Below, piece by piece: positions 1 through 12,223 of a stretch of 64,000 nucleotides of DNA; positions within the stretch are counted from its first letter, which is position 1; each line of letters opens with the position of its first letter. Below the pieces are notes generated by a model, which saw only the letters and a program-made list of their open reading frames with translations, was not told where the DNA came from and did no database searches. The stretch lies in NCBI RefSeq assembly GCF_028554725.1, contig NC_071669.1, positions 2,867,501-2,931,500 on the forward strand, read 5' to 3'. The position numbers were made by a program, and so were the translations under genes. Origin of the DNA: Zeugodacus cucurbitae (lineage: Eukaryota; Arthropoda; Insecta; Diptera; Tephritidae).

Positions 1-1205
1 AACTCAACTGGATGCCTGTAATTTGGTGAGAAAAAAGGAAATGCTGTGTATTAGTGGCGTGGGGATATTGGCTTTTCGATTGTCATCGTGTATAAAGGCA
101 GACCAGCTGATTTTTCATTATGCATGAGTATTTAGGATTTCAGAATACCAATAGTTTCATTGATAGTTCTACACGCCAGCGTAAAAGTGAAATTGCTCCT
201 TTTCAGCTTATGGACGCGTCACTGTGATCTAATACATGTGGAGAAGTCATTGGTAAGATTTTATAGAAAAGTAGTTATATACATATATTGACAGTATAAT
301 ATATAAAAGTGTCCCTAAAAGGATTGCAGCCGCAATCGCGTCGCGTTGCCATTTGTGTAATAGCCACGGACACAATGCTCAGTAGCACCTTTTCGGCAAA
401 CAAAACCAACTGCCAGTAGCCGTGTAGCGTTTGATAAATGTAAATATAGAAAGCGCAAACAATAATTCTGTATATGATAATCCGCTGGACAGCTGCTTCC
501 CTGTGTCCGCTATTATTGACCAATCCTTTGCCGCTACTTCTGCATATTTCTCTATTGATTTATTTTTATCTAACCCAACGATTTTGCTACTGTATTTGCT
601 GTGCCATATTTTCTTTTGCAAGGTATAATATAGGAGTACACACGTTTCTTTATTTGCAGTGGCGTTAACACGTTTGTGACCGGTTTGTCAAAGATTGATT
701 GTTTGACTTGGCACTACGGAAGCAGACAATTGAGCGCACAGGAACGCGTGCGCTGATAACACGCATAATCGCTTTCTTCGGTAGCAATGTGTACTCAAAT
801 ATCTTTCACTCGATACGACTCAAACACCTTTTGTGTTCCTATCTAAAAGGCTGTATCAATGAGTTCTTGAAATTGTTTCAATTTTCAACTTTGTTCGAAA
901 GATCGCTAATGATCGATAACGGTTAATTTCCGGTTTTATGATTTTAAAATAGAATTTCTAAAATATAAATAAAGTGATAGATATATATACAAACACTGTA
1001 GATACTTCAGCTACAATAGCTGAGTGTTTGACAATCAATAATTGTGTATTTAAATCTTGATACCAGGTGGAGAGGTGAAATTGAAAACCACGTTATTTTA
1101 GTGACTTGATCTAGTCTGCCTCTTTGTGACTATCAAGAATCTATTTACAAAAAAAAAAAATATTTTAAAATGTCCAGAATAAAAAAAAGTTCCAGAACGC
1201 CACTA
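1..1205. other. Gene-free AT-rich DNA
   Basis: No reading frame here has recognisable similarity or a credible start context. The frames that stay open are short, overlap on both strands and show no domain. An A-run lies near 1149-1160, just before the tail of the LINE fragment that begins at about 1206. Confidence 0.6.
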
Positions 1206-1960
1206 GGTTAGGTTATGTTCGTAGGAAGATCTTTGCAAATACAGAATATCACACTTAGACAGTTTAGAGCGCTGTCCATTGTGATACCAGTAAACTCCCG
1301 ATGGATCAAAGATTCAGCAAAACGCTTGGAATCTGTTACGATTGTCTTTAGTCGGCTAATGTCGATTCTAGCCAATTCGCTAGGAGCGCCGAAAATAGGC
1401 CTTCCGAGGTGTTTCAAGTAGTCTGGCAAAAGCTGGACAGTGGTGGCGGAAATGCTTAGATGATATCAACTCGCCTACCTCCATACAGCTTTGGCAACTT
1501 GCATCTGCCACGGTTCCAAGTCTCAACGCATGGGTACCCATTGGCAAATGTCCAGTAAGCACACCAATGAGCGCGTTAAGATGGATCTTGCCAATAGAAA
1601 GCAGTTAAAAGGACCTTTTACGCTCAACAGCGGGCCTCAAGGACCTCGCCACTGCACTGGTGCTGGTTGTTGGCCAGCGCTTGACAAGCTCATGTCCAGC
1701 GCTCTTGCGCAGGTGAACCATGGACAACCAACCCATTACGACGTCAATGTTGCTAGAGTACCCTCTCTTTCAAGCTTGTCCTCTTCACAGTTAGCAACGA
1801 TTCCGCGGTAACTGGGTAGCCACAAGAGTCGGATAGCAAAATAGCTAGAAGCTATTGATAAGGATCTAAGACACTGCTTAACTAGCCCAGAGCGTACTGT
1901 CATCGATTTCAATGCTAGTGTTGTCGCTTTGCTGTCGTAGAACTAATAACGTTAAATTTT
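1206..1960 (-). pseudogene. 3' end of RNase H-bearing non-LTR retrotransposon (LINE), degraded
   Basis: Read on the minus strand, about 1400-1930 encodes the C-terminal part of a LINE ORF2. First comes the end of an RNase H domain, with a DSKAT stretch and LLWLPSYRGIVAN where the family has WVPGH..I.GN. It is followed by the motif LTGHLPMGTHALRLG and a CQSC...HFRHHCPAFARL zinc-knuckle-like segment. The RNase H His is replaced by Tyr and there are in-frame stops, so the copy is dead. Its 3' tail is the taacctaacc-type repeat, seen on + as aggttaggtta at about 1206. The same protein motifs recur near 8.0, 22.6, 31.4 and 59.3 kb. The clade (I, R1 or LOA type) cannot be fixed by eye. Confidence 0.75.
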
Positions 1961-4240
1961 CATAAAGAATTCTAGGAGTCGATTGTTCTAAGAGAGAGTT
2001 GGGCAGATATCAGATTAAATATTTTTAAATTAATCAATTTTCAATAATGCTTAAAGCTCCCTAGAATGCGGCTCGGTATTGGTAAGGAAAACGCCGTTAG
2101 GTGACAGAGGATCTCATGAGAAATTTGTAACGACGAATATTGTCTCAAGAGGACAAATATCGAAGAATATGTTACTGGCACCTGTGTCTGAAAGTACCGT
2201 TAATCATAGTGGGCATTCGAGATATCGTTTGTAAGCAGATTTTATGGACTGATGCTTGTTAGGGTCTTGCGTCTTGTCTTGCAGTGTCAGTTAGCGAAGG
2301 CTTGTTATATAGTAGATTATCCAGCTTTCATAAATCAGTAAAACTAACGGTTTATAACAACAAGTGACACATAAGACAACATATGAACTGTAGTTGAACT
2401 AAGAAGCTCCCTGAGGAGCCATAAATATATAAATATTTGTATATTCACATGTCTTCATATCTGCTACCAAATGATGCACGAATCAGAAGCAGTGAATTCC
2501 ATGGAGTACAAAAAAAAACTAAAGGAATGTAGAGCACAAAAAATTATTCCAAAACAACTAAATTCTTTCAACTAATTGCAACTGATAAGAAGTCGTGTAG
2601 TGAAGACTGGTCGCACAAGTGGGGGTTGAAGTTGAGTGAACATTTGACGGCAGGACACATAAATTTCATGCCAACATTTAGACGATAATGTGGAAATTGA
2701 GAAAATTTCTTGCCTACAACAATTAAGGAAAACGAGAGCACGACGAAAATGAGGAGTAAAAGTCAATTGGCAATCGAACAACCGGAAGCAGCGCATTAAC
2801 GGCACAGCGCGTTCGATCTACGATTTTCCTTTCCATTAATTGCCAACGGAAGCAAAATCTATAAAATTTCAACGCCAGCGCATTTGTGGCAACTGCATTG
2901 CGATTTCAAATATGATTAACCGAGCGCGTACTTAAGAGCAGCCAATATTAATATGTTTTGTATGCATATGAAGTGTTCTTCGTTATTGGCAGACGCGTTT
3001 TTTGCGGTTGATTGTGTGCTTAGGAATTTCGTTTTTTTCGCATTTGATTTTTCACACGCGTGACAGCGTGCCGTCTAAAGTAATTAGGGGCACTTACTCT
3101 AATGCATTATTATTGTTGTGCTTGGTTTGGTTTTTGCTCAGCGCTCCTGTTGCCGTGTGTTATTTGCTGGGGGCGCTCATCCATGAAATGAAAATGAAAA
3201 TCGCAGCCAACTGTGCGAGCTCTCTCATACAGTCATTATTAACTTCCCATGGGTGACCGCTGAAGCGGTGCTAGCCAATGACCATGGCCGTGTTGTTGAT
3301 TTTATTGGTGGCAGCCAACAAACTGCCACGCGTTCCGTTTCATGGACTTTTCAGTGCAATGGCATGCGGTCGGTATAACTTGGCTGCTTGCTTAGTTGTT
3401 GGTGGTTAAAAAAATCTACTATATATATGTATGTTTGTATTGTTCACTTATTGATACTGTTAGCTGGTTGCACCTTTTTTCTTTATTTTTGTTGTTGTGA
3501 TATCAGCGGAAGCTGTTTTGCTGATTTATATCAGCGGCTAAACAATGCGAGACATACAATTGTATATATAAATGGTCCCCTTGATATTATTCAAATTTCC
3601 CGAGGGTGTTTTATGTTTATTACGCATACAATCGATTCTCGGTAGTTTGAAGTCTATGTTCTCATAATTAAAATTTGGTACACTTTGTTGTTGGTTTGAC
3701 CATTGTGAAGCTGTGGATATGTCGACATACTTATAGACATACATATGTATATTGGTGTTCATACGACATGTTTATCAAAGCATATTTCCTGTAAGTATAC
3801 TAAGCTTCCGGTAAGTGTGACCATTATTGGAAATACCAAATTTAGAAAAAAAATTTGGAACTTTTGAATATTTTTCTGTGGCATAGTTATTTCTTGAGAT
3901 AAAAATATTTCTACATAAACATATTGCTCAGAAGCCTGGTGCTATGTTGTTGATATTGTTCAAGCAAATATATACATTTGAACTTCCCTAAGCCGAAACG
4001 ACATAATTGAGCAAAAAATTTCGAGTTGAAAGACTTCCAAGTTAGGGAAGATAATTTGTATGAAATTTTACTTCTATTGCCAATTCAAAAGTTCGAGTTA
4101 TCGTGAACTTCGAGTTATGGAAGTTCAACGGTATGTAGATAGATATGTATGTCTATGAAGCATCTGTCCTTCTAAGATTTAAAACATATCAAGCGGACTT
4201 TCGCAGATCTTGAAGAACTTGACCATAGTTCGCCAAAGTA
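1961..4240. other. Gene-free intergenic DNA
   Basis: No gene is recognised. A small perfect stem (gctcc ctga ggagc) lies near 2405. Recurrent acatacatatgtat motifs occur near 3741. The open frames at 3002-3256 and 3388-3645 are low-complexity, lack conserved motifs and are probably chance. Confidence 0.55.
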
Positions 4241-5424
4241 TTGGCTGTCAAATATCTCCATTTCGACTATGTATTAAGCGCTACAGAGCTCGTATCTGGC
4301 AATACTATACATATTTGAAAGGTCTTGACATAACCTACAAAACGACGCTATGCATGATTAGTTTGGATATTGCGTTCAACAGTTATAGACGTGTAAACAT
4401 GGAGTTCACTAACGCCGAAATTCGCGCTATTTTAAAGTTTTCCTTCGTTAAATGCAAATCCGCCAGAGAAACGTTCCGTGAGATTATGGGTGTTTTGGGG
4501 GATAGTACTCTATCACTTGGAAACTGCGGAGGAATCGTTTCGACGATTTAGAGCGGATGAAAACGACACCACGGATAAGCCAGCCGGCGGAAGACCTGTG
4601 ACGACGACGAATACCGCTCAAATCATGGAAAACATCGAAGTAGACCGGCATGTGGCATCTCGTGACATCGCTCAGGAGATGGGAGTTAATCACCAAACCA
4701 TTTTAAACCATCCGCAGAAGGCTGGATATACAAAAAAGCTTGATGATTGGGTGCCGCATGATTTGAGGCAAAAAAAAACCTTCTGGACCGAATCAACGCC
4801 TGTGATATGCTGCTGACACGGAACGAACTCGACCCATTTTAAAAGCGGAATGTGACTGGCGACGAAAAATGGGTCACAGACGACAATATCAACGAAAACG
4901 GTTGTGTCGAAGTCCGGTGAATCGTCTCAAACAGTGGCCAAGTCGGGATTGACGGCCAGGAAAGTTTTGCTGTGTGTTTGGTGGGATTGGAAGGGAATCC
5001 TCCACTTTGAGCTGCTCCCATATATCCAGACGCTTAATTCTACCATCTACTGCGAACAACTGCACCGCTTGAATCAGGCGAGCGACCAGAAGCGTACAGA
5101 ATTGGCCAATAGGAAGGGTGTAGTGTTCCACCAGGACAACGCCATGGGAGGTTTTATCGCATCCACCATATAGCCCGGACATAGCGCCAAGTGATTACCA
5201 CATGTTCCTGTCCATGACGAACGCCCTTGGTGGTGTAAAGTTGAACTCAAAAGAGGCTTGTGAAAAGTGGCTGTAAGAGTTCTTCGCAAATAAGGAGGTG
5301 GGCTTCTACGAGGGGGTATTATGTAGTTGCCGTCTAGATGGAAACAGATTATCGAACGAAACAGCGCATTTATAAAGCATTGAATAAAGAGAAAAAAAGC
5401 GGAATGGAGATATTTGTAAACCAA
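4241..5424 (+). mobile_element. mariner element, mellifera-type, copy A (dead)
   Basis: The ends are terminal inverted repeats: ttggctgtcaaatatctcc on the left matches the reverse complement of the right end, ggagatatttgtaaaccaa. Both ends abut a TA dinucleotide (4239-4240 and 5425-5426), the expected mariner target duplication. The 1184-bp length is shorter than copy B because of an internal deletion of roughly 46 bp just after the second catalytic motif. The inside holds a broken transposase on the same strand. Confidence 0.9.
4399..5383 (+). pseudogene. mariner transposase pseudogene (copy A)
   Basis: The frame starts with ATG and MEFTNAEIRA, the N-terminal helix-turn-helix of mellifera-subfamily transposase. 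It continues in a shifted frame with FRRFRADEND, the GRP motif, MENIEVDRHVASRDIAQEMG and WVPHDL. An extra A in the A-run near 4770 breaks the frame again. Later segments read LCVWWDWKG, ELANRKGVVFHQDNA and APSDYH across further frames. The deletion removes the residues between HQDNA and the next conserved Trp/Gly region, so the DD34D spacing is lost. The protein cannot be functional. Confidence 0.88.
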
Positions 5425-5426
5425 TA

Positions 5427-7999
5427 AATGGCAGACCTTCGATAAAGATTTAGAAAATTTACATGTTATATTGGGATTTCCACTATTTTTACTTGACATT
5501 CTCAAATCATCAGAAATATATGTAGCTAAAATATTTCAAAATTAGTATTACGTCTACAGAGATTTCTTCATAAATTTAAGTGACCTCCATATTACACTCC
5601 TAAGCTGGGCTGTGACCCTTCATCTTACAAGCTCGAGTTTTAGTTCTTCCAGCTGTGGATGTACTACTTCGAAATCAAAAAAATGTTAACGCACATGCTT
5701 CGAAAATGCGTCACAGCCCTGGTTATCCGCTTATCGGACGTAACTGTACGAAAATTTCACAACTTCACTGCCACAGCATCTATGAGCAATAACAATAAAA
5801 GCAAAGCGAATTGGCAGCAAAAGTTGAGATGAAAAAAAAAGATGCAAAACAACTTTAGGAAATTTTCTACTAAAAGAACATAAAAACAACCACTTTATTT
5901 CACATTACGCTTAAATGAAGTACAAATAAGAGGCTGTATGTTCGTATATCTACAGTGGCAGCCTGCATCCTTTGGAATCACCTTAAGAACAGATGTATGT
6001 ATGCCTGTGCGTATTTTTAATTTCATTGCTTTTAAAGCTGCTCGATGTGTTGGCATGTGAATGCAAAACCGACCGACGCACAACCCGTTTGGCAATAACA
6101 ACTACAAAGCACACAGCCAGCAACACCACCATCAATGTGTTCCTCATGATCATTATTATGGTGATGATTATCGTTTAAGCTATAAAGGAAATACCAATGC
6201 AGTGGCCCATCATTGTTTGCTGAAATGGCTGTGAAGTTCACTGCCCATTAAATGAATCTGCCATGTGGACAGACATGAATTTTCTATAAATACATACATA
6301 CATATGCATGTGTGCACATATGGAGATATTCGCGCGTATAAAGCGACCAAAAGAGGAACACACAAGCGTTCAAATTTCGTACTTTGCACATACTCTAACC
6401 CTTCCTTCTTCGCTGCGCCACATTCCACTGCGCGTTTGTATGTTACTCAGCAAGGGAATTCCTCATATCAACATGTCGCCAGCAACATTGCTTCACTCGC
6501 ATGTTGCCTTGTTGCCACAGCGTGTTGCTATGCGCCTAAATTTGTATCTTTCAGTTTGAAATTATCGGTCAACGTTTTTTCTGCATTTTTTATGCAGGTT
6601 CAGCACTCTTCGACTCTCTTGCTTGTTGTGAAGCCGCTCTCGCACCCCCGCTCACTCGCTCTCCGATGAAATTGGATCGCGTGCGCCGCGCGTCCTCATG
6701 GTCAGGGCCACGCTATTTCCACGTTGCTGTGCTGTGCTGCGCGTTGGCTATCGCGTCGTCTATTTGCAACGGCATAAATCAAAAATTCCACCACTAAGCG
6801 CGCCGCTCAAACACACACATACACGCATAGGCTAGTGCTTGCAGAGGAAGGCAGCTAGCAACCAAATCTTTACTCAGCAACAATACAGAGCAGTGGAGTA
6901 CACAATCGCTTTGATCGCCAGCAACATTGCTTAGAATCAGCAGCGACAGCAATCAGCATCAAAGTGAAGGAATCTGTGATGCGTGAAACACGCTAGACAC
7001 ACACACACACATACACACACAGCTAGACATGCTCGCAAGCGTACATTTTCCCTTTCCCATAGGCATTTCCATGTCATTGCCATTGCCGCTGTGGCTGTGG
7101 CTATGTTTTGTTGTATTGTTTATTTATTTTCTGGTTGCTCGGCTACTTTCAATTGGGTTTTGTGCTCTCTATTGCTTTAATTTTCGCCAAGTAATGAGAT
7201 AAAAGTCCACAAGCCGCCGTTACTGTGACAATTTTATCGATTTGAAAACTGTCTGTCTCTACTATTTTGCTATGCTGTGGTTTACTGATTATTTGTATAC
7301 ACGTATTCCAGTGGGAATTTCAGATGTCTGTGTATGTATGCATGTGTTTGTGGTACGATTGATTGTGTGAAAATTCGAGTATTAAGATTTGTTTAAATAT
7401 TGCTTGAAGATCAAAGGCGAAAGGATGCTTGTTTGAAGGCAATGAGCGTGGGTACAGTTGCAACAAGTTGTTAATTTATAGGACTCTTGAGTACTGTACT
7501 CTGTATACATTCATACATATCTACATCAGTATATTTACACATGTCTATAGCTAAAGAGTTGGAGGATGTCATATTCTGGTCGTTAGAAAGCAAATAAATT
7601 AGAGAAATGTTTGTATTTGTGATATTTTATAAACGAGATTGGGGCTCGCTTAGTCTCACATAAATAAATATTTGAGAAATTTATCTGTATTCTGTAAAAT
7701 CATTTGCTTTTGATGGAGCATCTTATCCTTTTTCTCCTTGAAGAGCTGATGATTTAATTTCTTATTTTTTTCTTAAAATATGGGTATCTTAGTGATACAT
7801 TCATGGATGTTCTGGCATACATATGAACCTACAACATAATGTATGGAAGATACCCGCTCTACTATTTCTGATATGTGTATACATAAGTATTAGTAAAGAG
7901 ATCGAAATAGAAAGAACATTACGCTAGCAATCAGAAAATTAATTTAGGGAAATGAAAAAATTTGTTTTATATTGAAATAAACTCTTTGAACTACCTATT
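5427..7999. other. Gene-free DNA with microsatellites and a GC-richer patch
   Basis: No gene is recognised. A 10-bp inverted repeat (gggctgtgac / gtcacagccc) lies near 5606 and 5711. Imperfect (CA)n tracts lie at about 6996-7022, and an acatacatacatatg motif lies near 6293. The stretch 6640-6990 is richer in G+C and in CAGCAA runs and resembles fly 5' UTR sequence, but no start codon with a supported frame follows it. Confidence 0.5.
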
Positions 8000-8540
8000 T
8001 ATACTAGGTTAGGTTAGGTTCAGAAGTTGACCCACAGTTGGACAATAAAGTCGACTGACCATTGCGATGCCAGAAAGACTTCGAAGTATTGAACGCAAAG
8101 ATGACACTTATATATCGGAGAAGCGCTTTGAAGCTATCATGGATGTCAACTCCAGCTAGTTCACCAAAGGTATTGGTATCGAGATGTTCTCGGTCTTGCG
8201 AATGCCGGATATTAGAGGAGGAAAAAACTTGGTGTTTCCACCTTGCATTCCTCCAAACAGCTCTGGGAGTTTGCGTCTGATTGAATTCCTAACTTCATCA
8301 CATTTATACCTATACCGTGGTGTTCAATGAGTACTCCCACTATTGCGACAAGGTAAACCTTTTCAAGAGCAGGTAGTTCAGTCGACCTCTTGTATTACGA
8401 TATGGTCCAAAAGGATCTCGAAACCGAGTGGGTTCTGGTTGTTACCATCGTTTAACGAACTCGCGAGAGGTCTATTGATTCAGCGCAAAACGCAAGAGGA
8501 CAACGAAGCCCCGGCTCGTTTCCAGCCTGAACTCACTACA
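8000..8540 (-). pseudogene. 3' end of the RNase H LINE family, second copy
   Basis: On the minus strand this encodes a decayed form of the family C-terminus. It reads VAIVGVLIEHHGIGINVMKL where intact relatives have VGVLTGHC.IG.HA.RL. It then reads ETPSFFLL-stop-YPAFARPRT for the HFLCHCPAFARLR segment, then GELAGVDI followed by the last residues. The 3' tail appears on + as aggttaggttaggtt at about 8007-8021. In-frame stops and loss of the zinc-ligand Cys and His residues show it is dead. It aligns with the + strand copy near 31.4-31.96 kb. Confidence 0.7.
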
Positions 8541-11039
8541 AGAAAAGACTATTGCCAAAAATGTTACATTGATAATGTTATTTTGGAGGTCCATAATATT
8601 TTCACTATATCATATAAGTACCCGGACATTCTCAAATTAAATGGATAAAAATATTGAAGAAAGAGTTGAAAATTGAAAATTAGAATTTCCGGGTCTTATT
8701 TGACAGGATGTATCTCGAGTTGAAAAGTATAAAAAACAGACTTCTAACAAAGGACTTGCAAAACGAAAATTGAGTAATAGTCGCAAAAATTTTGCTTGCC
8801 AAAGAAACAGAAACAAAATTCAAAAAATATTCATTAGATACTGTTCCTTTGGCTTCTACACGTTCTTGATTCAAATATATGTTCCAGAGATCACTCTATA
8901 AATCAATTGAGGTTTTCGAAAGAAATTCGCTGAAAATACTAAAGGCCATTTAGATCAATGACTCATTGGTCTGTTGTGCCAATAAAAAAGGTAAATTGAA
9001 GGCCAAAAACTTAATTTTGTATTCAAAAATGTTCTGGTGAAATATCTTCCCCATTATTTCAGATTTCAATCGCCCTAAAAACGAAATCAGAGTTCTTCAA
9101 TCCTTAATAGTCGATTCAACATGATTGGAACAGACAGTCCATATTCGAATATAAGTCCGATTACTTTCAGATTGCTTCGATTAATTATCGTAGGGTCGCT
9201 AAAAGTCGGTCAGGATGGGCGTAAACTTCTCCGATTTGTTGAAAATCTTTTTGAAAATCGATTTCTGGTAATAAAAAAAAATAATTTAGAATAAAATTAT
9301 ATACTAGAAGTTATGTATTATATAGGGGCTAGAAGCTCAGAGTCCAGGAACTCTTTTTCGCCACTTTGATGTACAATTATCTCATTTAAGAAATACATAC
9401 ATATGTACTTATATATTGTAACTCAGATTTTCTTTTTGATTACAGATGAAATTAACAAAGCAACAACACTATTGTATACATATATACATACATACATATC
9501 TATGGGCATGCAAGTTATCAAATCATCTGCAGGACGTGCCTGACACAAAAACAATTTCCTTTTCGCTCATTACTTATTGTTTCCTTTAATATTTTAATGA
9601 TGTTTTTTCCCCGACTTTCCCACTCCACTTAAGCGTGTCATGTCAGTGTGTTGTTGTAAATACGTGCATTCAAAATATGATTTCAAAGGAAATCCAATTT
9701 TTTCTAATCTCTGCTGCAAATGTTTGCGAGCGTTTGCATAGTTAAAGAGGCTGCATTGAATGGTTGAGCATCATTGAAATCGACAATAAAACGCGTATCT
9801 GCCGAATATTTTATACAAGCAAAGACATAACTACTCCTATTAAAATGCAGATGTCAATGGAACATACATACAAACACTCACACATACACATACACACGCA
9901 GAAATGTAGAGAAATGTACGCAGAACGCACTACTTTATATCCTGATCCTCGACAAAGGTGTTTATACACATGTGATTCGGTTACACCATATGCACATTTG
10001 TTACGCCAAGTACCACAGACAACAATAACAACAATAACACAATGATGCATTAGAGGCACTGCTTTGAGCGGGATACACATGTGTGTGAATGGTGATCGTG
10101 GCTGTACGTGGGCCGCAGGAAAGGAAGGTATTTAACCATTGTTGTCAGGATGTTAAGGTGCAACTCGAAGTGCAGTGGCGGCATTTGTGGTGGTGGTGGT
10201 GCATGCAACCATATAAAAATGTGTGTGCTTCGGATGCTGGCATTTTGTGTTGTTGTTGCAGCAGATGCCGCAACCAAAGCAGTCGTTCATCATATAAAAT
10301 TTGATATGCAATCTGCTGCAATGTTTTTTTTCCTCAATTTTCTTTACGAAATTTTTACATATGTTTAGAATCCATGGGAAATGCTTAGAGTTACATAGTT
10401 TTGAAATGGCACATATGCATAAGTATTCGCTTGTTATTGCTGACGTTGATTGAATGCTGGCGTTGGCTTGTGTGTTTGTATGCATTCCGCATGTAAGGAT
10501 ATGTATATTTTTGGTTATTGTAATGTATATTTCGAAAATTGTTACAATTTTTCTAGCTGGCTACGGATTTTCTCACGCTCTGGAAACGCAAGCAAGTTGA
10601 GTTTTGTAAAGGAAAATTTTTGTATCTCGAAAGGATTTTTGCGTAATGCGGGTGCGTTTCTGCAATTTTCTGCATTGTACTCTGCGCCCAGAGCTAATAG
10701 GATTTGCGTGGAGCAACAGACAAATGTGAAATATGATGTATGCGAAAATTTTTTAGGGTGTTTGAAGACTTATTGTAGCTAAAATTTTTTTGAATGATAT
10801 AAAATAAATAAAAGGCAGGATTAAGGCAGGTGGAACCGAGCAATAAATAAATAATTTCGAAAATTGTTGAAATTACTTATAAAATATTTCGAAATTCGAA
10901 ATTTGTTCGCGTAATTTTTTTAAGAAATCTCGTTAATTTATTTTTAGAAAGGACAGATATTTATTTTTAGATACATAGATATTTTCGTTATATGGGAACT
11001 AGGCTAGAAATAGACACATTTATAATATTATTAGACATA
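8541..11039. other. Gene-free DNA
   Basis: Nothing recognisable is encoded. Tracts of acatacatacatatgt occur at about 9395 and 9487, and a CA-rich microsatellite at about 9865-9900. The stretch 10010-10290 is rich in CAACAA/TGTTGT repeats, and the overlapping open frames there reflect those repeats rather than genes. Confidence 0.55.
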
Positions 11040-12223
11040 CGAAGTGTGTTCAAAAAATAACGGGAATTTTCAAAAAAAAAAAAATTCTCCAAAATTCTCC
11101 AAAAGTCAAATTGTAAATATTTTTTAAATCTTTTAATATATTGATTTACATGCCCTGAGGTGCGATGAATTGTTTAGCTGTATTATTGCTTACTTTGACG
11201 AAATATCTTCTGTCATCAAACAAACAGTCAGCGCATTCGCGTCTTGGCTCCCATGACACTGCTGATAGTCATAACTTCGAAGCCGTGGATAATTTCGTAT
11301 ACCTGGGAACAATGTCAGCCTCGAAATCCAGCGCAGAATTACTCTTGCCAACAGGTGCTACTTTGGACTGAGTAGGCAATTGAAAAGTAAAGTCCTCTCT
11401 CGACGAACAAAAATCAAACTCTACAAGTCGCTCATTTTTCACGTCATTATTTATGGTGCAGAAGCGTGGATGATGTCAACATCAGATGAGACGACACTAG
11501 GAGTTTTCGAGAGAAAAATTTTGCGCAAGATTTATGGTCCTCAGAATATTGGTTTGGCTGTACGAGTTATACGACGACATTGACATAGTTCAGCGGCTAC
11601 TCTGGCTAGGTCATGTTGTCCGAATGAACGAAAACACTCCAGCTCTGAAAGTGTTCGATGCAGTATCCGCCGGAGGAAGCCGAGGAAGGGGAAGGGCTCC
11701 GCTCCGTTGAAGGGACCTGGTGGAGAGCGACCTGGTTACACTTGGGATCTTCAACTGGCGCCGAACTGCGAGGGAAAGAGAGAAGTGGCGCGCTATCATT
11801 GATTCGGCTATAACCGGCTAAACGGTTTCCACGCCAATCACATACTTTGCTTACTTTGTCTGTAACATATTTGTTAAAAACTCACATTTCGTTGCTTGTT
11901 CGTGAATTCTTAGCCAAAAACCATATGGTAACGATACACCAGCTTCCATATTCGCCAGACAAGACTCCGTGTGACTTTTTCCTATTTTCAAAAATAAAAA
12001 GTACTTTAAATCGGCGTCGTTTTACAAGCATTCGAGAACCCTGAGCGAAAGGCTTTCCCTAAAATCGAGTTTGAGAAGTCTTTCGACGATTTGAAGAAGC
12101 ACTGACATAAGTGCATACTATCGTATGGAAACTATTTTGAAAGCAACAATATTAATATAGATTACTGAATAAATACTTTTTCTAAAAAACGAAAATTCCC
12201 GTTATTTTTTGAACACACCTCGA
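11040..12223 (+). mobile_element. mariner-like element, cgaggtgtgttc family, copy F, with nested LINE
   Basis: The terminal inverted repeats are cgaagtgtgttcaaaaaata at 11040 and, at the right end, the reverse complement of cgaggtgtgttcaaaaaata ending at about 12223. A TA precedes the left end. The + strand after 11859 encodes a decayed transposase C-terminus: LLVREFLAKN, then LPYSPDKTPCDFFLF, the last catalytic Asp region of mariner transposases. The N-terminal two thirds of the transposase are absent. A LINE fragment is inserted at 11198-11846. Confidence 0.82.
11186..11858 (+). mobile_element. 5'-truncated LINE (endonuclease/RT type) inside mariner copy F, with 12-bp target-site duplication
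   Basis: The direct repeat ttgcttactttg at 11186-11197 and 11847-11858 brackets the insertion. The inside encodes on + the C-terminal region of a LINE reverse transcriptase protein: VDNFVYLGTMSASKSSAE, then RQLKSKVLSRRTKIKLYKSL and YGAEAWMMSTSDE. It continues with VFERKILRKIYGP, LWLGHVVRMNENTP, GGSRGRGRAPLR and NWRRTAREREKW, ending near SAITG. Frames shift near 11340 and 11580 and a stop interrupts the GRAPLR segment. The element ends cgccaatcacatac without poly(A), as does the copy at 23.2 kb, so this is probably the family's natural 3' end. Confidence 0.85.

Noticed and set aside
1206..1217. Telomere-like TTAGG repeats (also near 8007, 22425, 22604 and 60205)
   Set aside because: They are short and sit exactly at the 3' ends of RNase H LINE fragments. 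Flies also lack TTAGG telomeres, so they are LINE tails.
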